Source: JBCBWG01 sp039039985
Lineage (GTDB): Bacteria > Pseudomonadota > Alphaproteobacteria > Rhizobiales > Hyphomicrobiaceae
DNA: 64,000 nt
Assembly: GCA_039039985.1 (NCBI GenBank)
Contig: JBCCOV010000002.1
Span: forward strand, 1 to 64,000
Direction of reading: 5' to 3'
Shown here: positions 44,278-51,963 of the stretch, in pieces
Layout: each line of letters begins with the position of its first letter
Position numbering within the stretch: position 1 is the first letter of the stretch
The notes under the pieces: model-generated
The model's input: the letters and a program-made list of their open reading frames with translations, nothing else
What the model was told of the DNA's origin: nothing
Databases searched by the model: none
Position numbers and translations under genes: made by a program

Positions 44278-44596
44278 TGCCAAGGACTCATGCCGACAAT
44301 TCCCGGTCGTGCGCGCTGCGTATGGCCCGCTGATCGCAATCGACATCCACGCGCTCCGGCCTGAAGAGCCCTCAGGCCGGCATAGCGCGGGTCCGATGAG
44401 ACTGCCCTAAGCCCACTTGCCGTTCGTACCGAAACACGCCGCAGCTAGCTTCATCACCGGCTTGCCATCGCCGTGTGGTCCCATGTCGCGTGCCAAATTA
44501 GCCAATATCTCAATTCCTTCCAGCCACTCCATAAGATTGTGATTTAATATCGGAGAGTATTCGCGAAATGGGGCGTTGTCCGCGGATTCCGTACCT
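44278..44596. other. intergenic region after the first TRAP operon
   Basis: 319 bp between the DctM stop and the next GMC gene. It contains the terminator hairpin at 44351-44388. The remainder, including a short minus-strand frame at 44407-44613, shows nothing I can name. The promoter for the following GMC gene should lie around 44500-44580. Confidence 0.4.
44351..44388 (+). terminator. terminator hairpin after TRAP operon 1
   Basis: CCGGCCTGA (44356-44364) pairs perfectly with TCAGGCCGG (44372-44380), 7-nt loop; flanking GCGC bases can extend the stem after a short bulge. No clear T-tract. It lies 74 bp after the DctM stop. Confidence 0.6.
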
Positions 44597-46252
44597 ATGT
44601 CCATTTTGACCAAATCTGCGAGTGAGCTATCGCCGATCTACGATGCCGTTGTCATCGGCTCGGGATACGGCGGCGGTGTCGCTGCCTCACGCCTGGCGCG
44701 CATGGGGCTTAACGTTGCCGTGCTCGAGCAAGGGCGGGCCTGGCGACCGGGGGATTTTCCAACCTCTATCAAAGCGCAGCGCAAGACCGTGCGCATTGCC
44801 GGCCGAGTTCCGAACGTCGGCAATCAGACCAGCCTTTATCGGCTTACGGTCGGAAATGGAATCACCGTGTTTGCCGCGACTGGGCTCGGCGGCGGATCGC
44901 TCATCAATGCAGGTGTTGTTTTGCGGCCCGACTTTGATTGGTTGCGCAAGACCGGCTGGCCGAAAGCCGTCATGGACGATGGACGTCTGGAAGAGGGACT
45001 CAAGAGAGCCCAATCGATGCTTGGCGCGGCGCCGGTGCCCAATCCAGAGCGGTTCGCCAAGTTTGCCACCATGCAGCGGGCGGCGGCGGCCGTCGGGACC
45101 GAAGCGCAGCGGACGTCCATGACAATCGCCCACAAGCCGGGCCGGAATGCCGCGGGTGTGATGCAGTATGCCTGTCGGCAGTGCGGTGACTGCTGGTCGG
45201 GCTGCAACGTGGGCGCCAAAAACACCGTCGGCATCACATACATTGCTGATGCGGTCGATCACGGTGCGCAGGTGTTCTGCGAGGCGCGAGCATCATCGAT
45301 CTCGCGGGTTGGCGCGCACTGGGCTGTTGACGTCGATGATCTCTCTGATGGCGGAGAGCATCGGCGCGTGATGGCGCAGACGCTGGTTCTCGCTGCTGGC
45401 ACTTTGGGAACGAACGAACTGCTGTTGCGCGCAAAGCGGGACGGCTTGCCACTTTCAGAGCGGCTCGGGGAGCGTTTTTCGGCAAACGGGGACGATCTCG
45501 TGTTTGCCAGCCAGCTGGCCGAACCTGCCAACGCGGTCGCAATGGGCCATCCGTCTCAAGCCCCCAACGGCATGTCGACTGTCGGCCCACACTCTATGGC
45601 GCTAATCGACCTGGGGGACGAACAGGGGCCGGTCTGGGTTCATGATGGCACCATGCTCACGCTCATGGCCCGGCTTGCCCCGTTTAAGGAGGTTCTGAAG
45701 CTTGGCTTTGCGCGCGCCTGGCGCTTGATGCGGGGCGGCATCTATGGCGACGAACAAAGCCGTGTCCTGGTCCTTTACGTTGTTGGTCATGATGAGGCCG
45801 ACGGCCGGTTACGATTGCACAACGACAACGTCATTGTTGACTGGCCGGGCTACAGCGCGTCCGCGGCACTGGCGAATGCCGAGAACAAAGTCCGGGCGAT
45901 GATTGAAGCCATGGGCGGAGTGTTTCAACCGAACCCGTTCGCCATGCGGGCGTTCGGCGGCAATCGCATCATTGCCCATCCACTCGGCGGGTGCGCGATG
46001 GGTGATACCGTCGGGTCAGGCGTGGTCGCCCCGGACGGACGCGTGTTTGATCCCACCAACGGACCATATGGCCTTCACGAAGGTCTATACGTGTGCGACG
46101 GCGCAGCCATTCCCTCGTCTGTGGGTGTCAGTCCGCTCCTGACGATTACGGCATTGGCCGAACGGGCCATGATGCTGGCGGCAGAAAGGCTTGGCCGCCC
46201 GTTGGACGTCAACGCCCGATCCGAACCGGCCCTGCGCGACGCACTTATGTAG
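44597..46252 (+). CDS. GMC-family oxidoreductase, cholesterol-oxidase-like, with Cys-rich segment
   Basis: 551 aa from ATG 44597 (a TTG at 44576 is in frame). N-terminal FAD fold DAVVIGSGYGGGVAASRLARMG, then YACRQCGDCWSGCNVGAKNT (about 195-214) with four closely spaced Cys, typical of the cholesterol-oxidase-like GMC subgroup. Later VLAAGTLGTNELLLRAK, HPLGGCAMGDTVGSGVV (active-site His) and GLYVCDGAAIPSSVGVSPLLTI. It is clearly distinct from the choline-dehydrogenase-type GMC at 39365. Substrate may be a hydrophobic alcohol; no steroid genes are nearby, so cholesterol is not implied. Confidence 0.85.
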   Translation: MSILTKSASELSPIYDAVVIGSGYGGGVAASRLARMGLNVAVLEQGRAWRPGDFPTSIKAQRKTVRIAGRVPNVGNQTSLYRLTVGNGITVFAATGLGGGSLINAGVVLRPDFDWLRKTGWPKAVMDDGRLEEGLKRAQSMLGAAPVPNPERFAKFATMQRAAAAVGTEAQRTSMTIAHKPGRNAAGVMQYACRQCGDCWSGCNVGAKNTVGITYIADAVDHGAQVFCEARASSISRVGAHWAVDVDDLSDGGEHRRVMAQTLVLAAGTLGTNELLLRAKRDGLPLSERLGERFSANGDDLVFASQLAEPANAVAMGHPSQAPNGMSTVGPHSMALIDLGDEQGPVWVHDGTMLTLMARLAPFKEVLKLGFARAWRLMRGGIYGDEQSRVLVLYVVGHDEADGRLRLHNDNVIVDWPGYSASAALANAENKVRAMIEAMGGVFQPNPFAMRAFGGNRIIAHPLGGCAMGDTVGSGVVAPDGRVFDPTNGPYGLHEGLYVCDGAAIPSSVGVSPLLTITALAERAMMLAAERLGRPLDVNARSEPALRDALM

Positions 46253-46634
46253 GTCCGGCGTCCACTACGAACATGCGTCGTTGCACGGTTGAAGGGGATA
46301 CCGGAGTCGTCAGATGCGGCGTCGCCCGTTCCAGAGACGTTCGACGTGAATGGCCAAACCGGTGGTACAGGTCAAGGGGGCTGAGCATTGGTTCTCGCAC
46401 ACCGCACCGAAGCCGCAGACTCTCAGGGCGAGCCGTTCCGATAGCCGCGTCACAACGTTGCAATCGCTGCGGGCTATCCGGCTCGATACTGTGTCGCACG
46501 GGTTCGGTCGCCGAACTCAGATCGAATGATCTGACCGCTGCGCAAAGTCGGCTGCACGAGGTGATAAGCCTCAAGTTTGCTATTATGGCCATGCCATGAT
46601 GCTATTCTGCCAGTTGCACGGAGAGCCCGCAGGA
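46253..46634. other. intergenic region upstream of the tandem-winged-helix GntR gene
   Basis: 382 bp. No gene supported; the longest frame (46245-46592, minus) has no recognisable content. AT-rich sequence just before 46600 (TTTGCTATTATGG) may be the promoter of the regulator gene. Confidence 0.4.
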
Positions 46635-47657
46635 ATGAGCACGTCTGTACGCCCGCTTGACGGCTGGCGCGATCAAGCAAAACGACAATCAGGGCGTACG
46701 CCGCATCTGCATGAGCAGGTTTTTTCGGCGCTCTCTTCAGACATCGTTGCCGGAAGACTGCAGGTCGGGGAGCGCCTGACTGAAGAGGCGATTGCCGCGC
46801 GTTTTGGCGTTAGCCGTGGGCCGGCACGCCGCGCTTTGCTCGCGCTTCAGGAGGCCCATCTCGTTAACCGAACGCCGGGACGCGGTTTGACCGTGACCAA
46901 GTCCAGTGCGGCCGCAGCTCTGTCTATCTCAACCACCGATGATTTCACGCTCGATAGCTCAGCAAGCTGGGAGGCGATCTACAGTGATGCGGCAGCCGTC
47001 ATGATGGTTCACGCCGCTTACGGAAACTGGCGTATCGTCGAAACCGAATTTGCCGAGCACTACGACGTTGGCCGCACGGTCGCGCGGGACGTTCTCGCGC
47101 GGCTTGAGCACTGCGGCATTCTTCGCAAGTCACATGGCGCACGCTGGGCGCTGCCGAAAATGACGCATGAGCGCACCGCAAATCTCTACGAGATGCGGCG
47201 CGCGCTTGAGCCCGTTGCGCTTCGACAGGCCGTGCGGCATGCCCCTCGCGCGCTTCTCATCGAAATGCATCAGGAGCTGGAAGACGCGATTGCGACGACC
47301 CCAGACCTGTTGCAGCCAGAGGAGTTCGACAGGCTTGAGAAGCGACTGCATATCGATTTCCTGGCCTACGCCGAGAACGAACTGTTGCGAGAAACGCTGG
47401 TCAGTTTTCGTTCCTTGCTTGTGACCAACACCAATCTCTATCTTGCGACACGTGAGCGTTTCGGACCCGACCCCTATCCCAAAGAGCATCTCGAGATTGT
47501 AGAGAGCCTTCTGGACGGACGCGTGGATCGCGCCGCGAAGCAACTCGCAGCGCACATGGATACGTCGGTCGTGAGAATGACGAAGCGCCTCAGCTTCATG
47601 ACAGATGCCATCGCCTTGGAACCGCTCGGGTACTTTCGTCCGATCGCATGTGGTTAG
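46635..47657 (+). CDS. GntR/FCD transcriptional regulator with two N-terminal winged helices
   Basis: 340 aa from ATG 46635 (GGAG 11 nt upstream; in-frame ATGs at 46596 and 46599 are possible). The first winged helix (about 25-88) is a standard GntR domain (LHEQVFSALSSDIVAGRLQVGERLTEEAIAARFGVSRGPARRALLAL in order). A second one follows at about 112-175 (SDAAAVMMVHAAYGNWRIVETEFAEHYDVGRTVARDVLARLEHCGILRK), then the FCD ligand domain (about 177-325: YEMRRALEPVALRQAV ... DRLEKRLHIDFLAYAENELL). Normal FCD regulators have one winged helix and are about 220-250 aa. Probably controls the SDR/TRAP genes downstream. Confidence 0.85.
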   Translation: MSTSVRPLDGWRDQAKRQSGRTPHLHEQVFSALSSDIVAGRLQVGERLTEEAIAARFGVSRGPARRALLALQEAHLVNRTPGRGLTVTKSSAAAALSISTTDDFTLDSSASWEAIYSDAAAVMMVHAAYGNWRIVETEFAEHYDVGRTVARDVLARLEHCGILRKSHGARWALPKMTHERTANLYEMRRALEPVALRQAVRHAPRALLIEMHQELEDAIATTPDLLQPEEFDRLEKRLHIDFLAYAENELLRETLVSFRSLLVTNTNLYLATRERFGPDPYPKEHLEIVESLLDGRVDRAAKQLAAHMDTSVVRMTKRLSFMTDAIALEPLGYFRPIACG

Positions 47658-47786
47658 CGCACCGCCGCTGAGAAAGACGCGCACAAGCGTCAGTGCGGTA
47701 ACACCTTTCCGTATCAACCAGACAGTTGCTTCGGCGTGCTGCCCCCGTCTTGCAGTCGCGGGAAAAGGCTGTATTGTGAGCAATAA

Positions 47787-47801
47787 TGTATTATGCATAC
47801 A
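47787..47801. promoter_or_regulatory. perfect inverted repeat, possible GntR operator
   Basis: TGTAT-TATGC-ATACA, a perfect 5-5-5 inverted repeat 36 bp before the SDR start and 130 bp after the tandem-winged-helix GntR stop. A further ACATACAGT follows. Likely operator of that regulator controlling the SDR and TRAP genes. Confidence 0.4.
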
Positions 47802-47836
47802 ACATACAGTTATGATGATACCTTTGTTCCGAGGGG

Positions 47837-48592
47837 ATGATGCCGTCATCATCGACAGACAGGCTTGCCGGAAAGCGCGCGCTTGTGACGGGGGCCGGGC
47901 AGGGGATCGGGCGCGCCATTGCGCTGACCTTCGCCGGGGCAGGCGCGGAGGTTGTCGCGTCGAGCAGGCGGTTGGCGCCGGTCACGCAATACGCCGATGC
48001 TACGCCGCGCCTGTCAGCTCACGCTCTTGATGTGGAGGACGCGGCACAGCTTGAAGCCGTACGCGACCTGGGTGATTTCGACATCCTCGTGAACTGCGCG
48101 GGCTGGGTCCACACCGGCACGGTTCTCCAGTGCCCCGATGACGACTGGGCCCGCAGCTTCGCCATCAACGTCACCGGCCCCTTCCGTCTCATTCGGATGC
48201 TTCTGCCCGGCATGATCGCGCGCGGATCGGGCGCCATCGTCAATGTTGCGTCGGTTGCTTCAAGTATAACCGGCGTGGCGGAACGGGCCGCTTATGGCGC
48301 AAGCAAAGCGGCCCTGATCGGCCTGACCAAGTCTGTCGCACGCGACACCATACGCACGGGCGTTCGTTGCAACGCGCTGTGCCCCGGCACGATTTTGTCA
48401 CCGTCTCTTGAAGGGCGGATCGCCGCGACACCCAATCCGGAGGAGACGCGACGGATCTTCACTGAGCGTCAGCCCATGGGCAGGCTTGGTGACGTCGACG
48501 AGATCGCAGACGCGGCCCTCTATCTGGCGGGCGATCAAGCCGGCTTCATGAGTGGCCAGGTTCTCACGATCGACGGCGGACAGACGCTATGA
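47837..48592 (+). CDS. short-chain dehydrogenase/reductase
   Basis: 251 aa (or 250 from the adjacent ATG 47840, better spaced from GAGGGG). ALVTGAGQGIGRAIA cofactor motif, NCAGWV, catalytic Ser in VNVASVAS and YGASK (YxxxK), and C-terminal DVDEIADAALYLAGDQAGFMSGQVLTIDGGQTL. Only about 33 residues separate the cofactor motif from the DVEDA Asp, a short version seen in 2-keto-3-deoxy-fuconate/rhamnonate dehydrogenase-like SDRs. Follows the GntR gene and precedes a TRAP operon, so it may oxidise the imported substrate. Confidence 0.88.
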   Translation: MMPSSSTDRLAGKRALVTGAGQGIGRAIALTFAGAGAEVVASSRRLAPVTQYADATPRLSAHALDVEDAAQLEAVRDLGDFDILVNCAGWVHTGTVLQCPDDDWARSFAINVTGPFRLIRMLLPGMIARGSGAIVNVASVASSITGVAERAAYGASKAALIGLTKSVARDTIRTGVRCNALCPGTILSPSLEGRIAATPNPEETRRIFTERQPMGRLGDVDEIADAALYLAGDQAGFMSGQVLTIDGGQTL

Positions 48593-48763
48593 CCGCCGCA
48601 CCGCACACGCACGACGTGCCACGGGTCGGACTGATGTCAGCATTTCAGTTGGAAGGAGGAACCTGATTGCCCCCAAGGCAAATGGGCCCGCCCAGCCGGC
48701 GGAGCTCGACTCGCCGATACAAAAAAGAACGCGGCCAATCAAAAAACTAGGGAGAAAACCAGC

Positions 48764-49813
48764 ATGAAAATACTTGCTAATGTCGTTTCTGCCTCCGCCA
48801 CGGTTATTGCGCTTTCGATTGCTGCAACGACGGCACATGCGCAGACCAAGATCAGAATGGCGACAAGCTGGGGCGGCGGCCCGCACCTTGAAGTTATGGC
48901 CAAGGGCTTTGCCAAACGCGTCAACGACCTGACGGGCGGGCAGGTACAAATCGAAGTGTTTCCGGGCGGAACGATTGGCAGCCCCTTGAAAGTAACAGAG
49001 ACGGTTCAAAAGCGGATTGCCCAAGCCGGGCACCATTGGTCCGGCTATGACTATGGCCTGGATAAAACCGCTGTGCTGTTCGGTGGCTATGCCGGCTCAA
49101 TGCCTTCAGAGCATTACATTCACTGGCTCTTTAAAGGCGGCGGCGTCGAGCTCTGGCGCGCTTGGCGGCTTGAGAAGTTCGGCCTGGTCGCCATGCCGTG
49201 CGGCAGCCATTCCGACGAGATCCATATGGTCTCGCACAAGAAAGTTCAGAAGATCGAGGATCTCAAGGGCCTCAAACTCCGAACGTCGGGGGCCTGGGCC
49301 GAGATCGCAGGTTCGCTTGGATCCTCGACCGTGGTGCTGCCGGGCGCAGAGGTCTACCCCGCGCTTGAGAAAAAGGTTGTAGACGCGATCGAGTGGGCCA
49401 ACCCGGGCATCAATTATGCAGTCGGCTTCCACAAGGTCGCGCCGTATCTGATCATGCCTGGGGTGCATCAGGCGTCTTCCGCGCAGGAGTGCGTGTTCCA
49501 CAAAGACGTCTGGGCTGGCTTCGACAAGAAAACGCAAGCCCTCATCGAAACCGCGGCCAAGCTCAACGTGCTTGATGTCTGGATGACCTTCAACAATGAA
49601 GACACGATCGCGCTCACCAAACTGAAAGAAGAGGGCGCGACTTTCGTCACCGTCGATGACTCCTACATTGCGGCCGTGAAGGCAGCGACCAGAAAGTGGG
49701 AAGACAAGACCGCCGCTGATGAAGGCGGCTGGTTTGAGAAGGTGCTGAAGTCGCAGCGCGCATTCGTCAAGCAATGGGAGACCGCTGGCGAGTATCGCTC
49801 GGAAATCAAGTGA
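48764..49813 (+). CDS. TRAP transporter solute-binding protein (DctP family), Sec signal
   Basis: 349 aa, GGAG 9 nt before ATG. Sec signal peptide of about 27 aa ending AHAQT. DctP features: IRMATSWGGGPHLEVMAKGFAKRVNDLTGGQVQIEVF, KGLKLRTSGAWAEIAGSLGSSTVVLPGAEVYPALEKKVVDAIEWANPG, with the carboxylate-binding Arg in LKLRTSG. It differs from the first DctP in export route (Sec versus Tat) and is only distantly similar, so the two systems are not recent duplicates. A terminator-like hairpin follows. Confidence 0.92.
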   Translation: MKILANVVSASATVIALSIAATTAHAQTKIRMATSWGGGPHLEVMAKGFAKRVNDLTGGQVQIEVFPGGTIGSPLKVTETVQKRIAQAGHHWSGYDYGLDKTAVLFGGYAGSMPSEHYIHWLFKGGGVELWRAWRLEKFGLVAMPCGSHSDEIHMVSHKKVQKIEDLKGLKLRTSGAWAEIAGSLGSSTVVLPGAEVYPALEKKVVDAIEWANPGINYAVGFHKVAPYLIMPGVHQASSAQECVFHKDVWAGFDKKTQALIETAAKLNVLDVWMTFNNEDTIALTKLKEEGATFVTVDDSYIAAVKAATRKWEDKTAADEGGWFEKVLKSQRAFVKQWETAGEYRSEIK

Positions 49814-49833
49814 TCTACTGAGCGTCAGCCGGG

Positions 49834-49857
49834 AAGAGCCGCCGTCATGCGGCTCTT
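49834..49857 (+). terminator. hairpin with short T-tail between second DctP and DctQ
   Basis: AAGAGCCGC (49834-49842), 6-nt loop, GCGGCTCTT (49849-49857) then TC. Perfect 9-bp stem 20 bp after the binding-protein stop. Same position as the hairpins after the other two binding-protein genes. Confidence 0.7.
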
Positions 49858-49896
49858 TCACCTGCAAAGTCCAATGTCACGCCATTCCAAGACGCA

Positions 49897-50463
49897 GTGC
49901 GCACAGGTCGCGTAGGGGGATCGTTGCAACAGCTCATTCGATGGATCGAGACGGTAACCCGCGTTGGCGGATACGTTGCCGCCGTGCTGGTCATCGTGTT
50001 GATGGCCTTCATGGTCTACGAGGTCATCGTGCGGTACGCGTTCAACGCGCCGACGATGTGGTCCTACGACCTCAGCACCATGACACTGGGCGCAATCTTC
50101 ACCCTCTCCATTGGCTATGTCGTCCTGACCGACGGTCATGTACGCGTGGACCTTCTGCATTCGCTGATCAGCCCGATGATGCGTCCCATTGTCGACTTCG
50201 TCGGTTACGCCTTCATCCTGTTGCCGATGACGATTTGGCTGACGTGGAACCTGTGGGACCATTTCCATGGGTCGTTTCTTTCGCTGGAACGCACCGGCAC
50301 GTCCGCATGGAACCCGCTTGTCTGGCCGTTCCGTGCCGTCATGTTTGTTGGGGCGGCGATCTGGACGTTGCAGATCGTCGCGGAAGTTCTGAAAGCCGGG
50401 CTGAAGCTACTGGGCCGCGCAGACGAGAACGCCAACAGCGTTTCGGAGCCCGATATCCGATGA
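49897..50463 (+). CDS. TRAP transporter small membrane subunit (DctQ family)
   Basis: 188 aa, four membrane helices. VLIVLMAFMVYEVIVRYAFNAPTMWSYDLSTMTLGAIFTLSIGYVVLTDGHVRVDLL is the DctQ signature (vRY-fn-pt-W--dl, G-V-vD). The start is uncertain: GTG 49897 is used, and a TTG at 49924 follows a GGGGGA sequence too closely for ideal spacing. Overlaps DctM by the ATGA tetranucleotide. Confidence 0.88.
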   Translation: MRTGRVGGSLQQLIRWIETVTRVGGYVAAVLVIVLMAFMVYEVIVRYAFNAPTMWSYDLSTMTLGAIFTLSIGYVVLTDGHVRVDLLHSLISPMMRPIVDFVGYAFILLPMTIWLTWNLWDHFHGSFLSLERTGTSAWNPLVWPFRAVMFVGAAIWTLQIVAEVLKAGLKLLGRADENANSVSEPDIR

Positions 50464-51764
50464 CCGCGTTATGGATGTTCCCAGTCCTCATTGCGGCCAT
50501 CCTGACGGGATTTCCCGCGGCATTCGCAATGCTGGCAGTCGCCACTTTCTTCGGCCTTGATACCTTTGGCACACCGTTCATCTATCAGCTGATCCAGAAG
50601 CTTGAAGAGGTCGCGCTGGCCAATGTGCTCGCTGCGGTGCCGCTCTTCATTTTCATGGGTGCGTTGTTCGAGAAGTCAGGCATTGCGATGCGCCTGTTCG
50701 ACGCCATCCGCTTGTGGACACGGCGATTGCCGGGCGGGTTGGCGGTCGGCGCGGTCTTCATGTGCATCATATTTGCGGCCGCCAGCGGCGTGATCGGCGC
50801 TACGGAGTCCATTGTCGGGCTGCTGGCGATCCCGGCCATGTTGAAGTACCGCTACAACAAGGGGCTGATCTCCGGCACGATCTGCGCCGGTGGGTCGCTT
50901 GGCACAATCATCCCGCCATCGATCCCGGCCATCGTCATCGGACCGGTCGCGAATACATCCGTCGGCGACATCTTTGTCGGCATGATGATTCCGGGGCTGA
51001 TGCTGGCTCTGTTCTACATGATCTATATCGTGGTGCGCTGCAGCCTGCGCCCGGAAGACGGCCCGGTCGGCGGCGACGATGAGGATGATTTGCCGCTCGG
51101 TCGCAAGCTGGTGCTGACCGCCACTGTTCTTGTCCCGCCGCTCTTTGTGGTCATTGCGGTGTTGGGCTCGATCATGACCGGGGTTGCCACACCGACTGAG
51201 GCGGCGGCAATGGGCGCAGCGGGCACATTGCTGCTGACCTTGGCCTATGGACGGCTCACATTCGCGGCGATCTGGGACGCATTGAAACGTACAGTGCAGG
51301 TGTCGACGATGATCCTGATGATCATCGTGGCCGGCTCAACTTTTGCCGCCGTGTTCGCAGCTGGCGGCGGCATGTCCGCGATCACCGAGCTTCTCTCAAC
51401 GGCTCAAGTTGGCCCCTGGATGACCATTGCGCTGATCCTGTCGATCGCGTTTCTCGCCGGGTTCATGCTCGACCCCTTGGTGATCATTTTGATCATTGTG
51501 CCGATCGCCGCGCCTGTCGTGAAGTCGCTCGGCTTCGACATCACGTGGTTCTGCGTCGTGTTCCTGGTCGTCCTTCAAACGGCTTATCTGACACCGCCCA
51601 TGGCACCCGCTATCTTTTACCTCAGGGGCATTGCACCGCCCGAGGTGCGTCTGTCGGACATGTATCGCGGCATCGCACCGTTCCTGGTCATTCAGTTTCT
51701 GGTCCTGGCAATCGTCGTGGCCTTTCCACAGACCGTACTGTGGCTCCCCGAGGTGTTCCGGTAG
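50460..51764 (+). CDS. TRAP transporter large permease subunit (DctM family)
   Basis: 434 aa from ATG 50460 overlapping the DctQ stop; the frame is open far upstream but that part is the DctQ gene read in another frame. Hallmarks: VPLFIFMGALFEKSGIAMRLF, GAVFMCIIFAAASGVIGATESIVGLLAIPAML, GTICAGGSLGTIIPPSIPAIVIGPVANTSVGDIFVG, ATPTEAAAMGAAGTLLLTL and LDPLVIILIIVPIAAPVVKSLGFD. Second complete TRAP system of the window. Confidence 0.93.
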   Translation: MTALWMFPVLIAAILTGFPAAFAMLAVATFFGLDTFGTPFIYQLIQKLEEVALANVLAAVPLFIFMGALFEKSGIAMRLFDAIRLWTRRLPGGLAVGAVFMCIIFAAASGVIGATESIVGLLAIPAMLKYRYNKGLISGTICAGGSLGTIIPPSIPAIVIGPVANTSVGDIFVGMMIPGLMLALFYMIYIVVRCSLRPEDGPVGGDDEDDLPLGRKLVLTATVLVPPLFVVIAVLGSIMTGVATPTEAAAMGAAGTLLLTLAYGRLTFAAIWDALKRTVQVSTMILMIIVAGSTFAAVFAAGGGMSAITELLSTAQVGPWMTIALILSIAFLAGFMLDPLVIILIIVPIAAPVVKSLGFDITWFCVVFLVVLQTAYLTPPMAPAIFYLRGIAPPEVRLSDMYRGIAPFLVIQFLVLAIVVAFPQTVLWLPEVFR

Positions 51765-51963
51765 CGCACGTTGCGCGTGTCTGGGGCGCCTGAACCTGCA
51801 CATGCTTCAAGCAAACAGACCTGCTGCACCGTTTGCTATCGCTTGACATAATCGGCGACGGTTCGGTTGATGGCTGCAGCTCGCTGGAGCCCCCGCACCC
51901 GACTTCTAGCTGGCAACACCATGCCGACACCAAACCGCACGTAAACCGACAGCCGTCTGACGC

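Noticed and set aside
44407..44613. 68-codon minus-strand frame between the TRAP and GMC genes
   Set aside because: It overlaps the start of the GMC gene and has no domain; the sequence is not low complexity, so a small gene cannot be fully excluded.
46245..46592. 115-codon minus-strand frame before the tandem GntR gene
   Set aside because: Composition looks random and there is no ribosome binding site.
49941..50459. Upstream extension of the second DctM frame
   Set aside because: This stretch is the DctQ gene in another frame; the ATG at 50460 overlapping the DctQ stop is the natural start.
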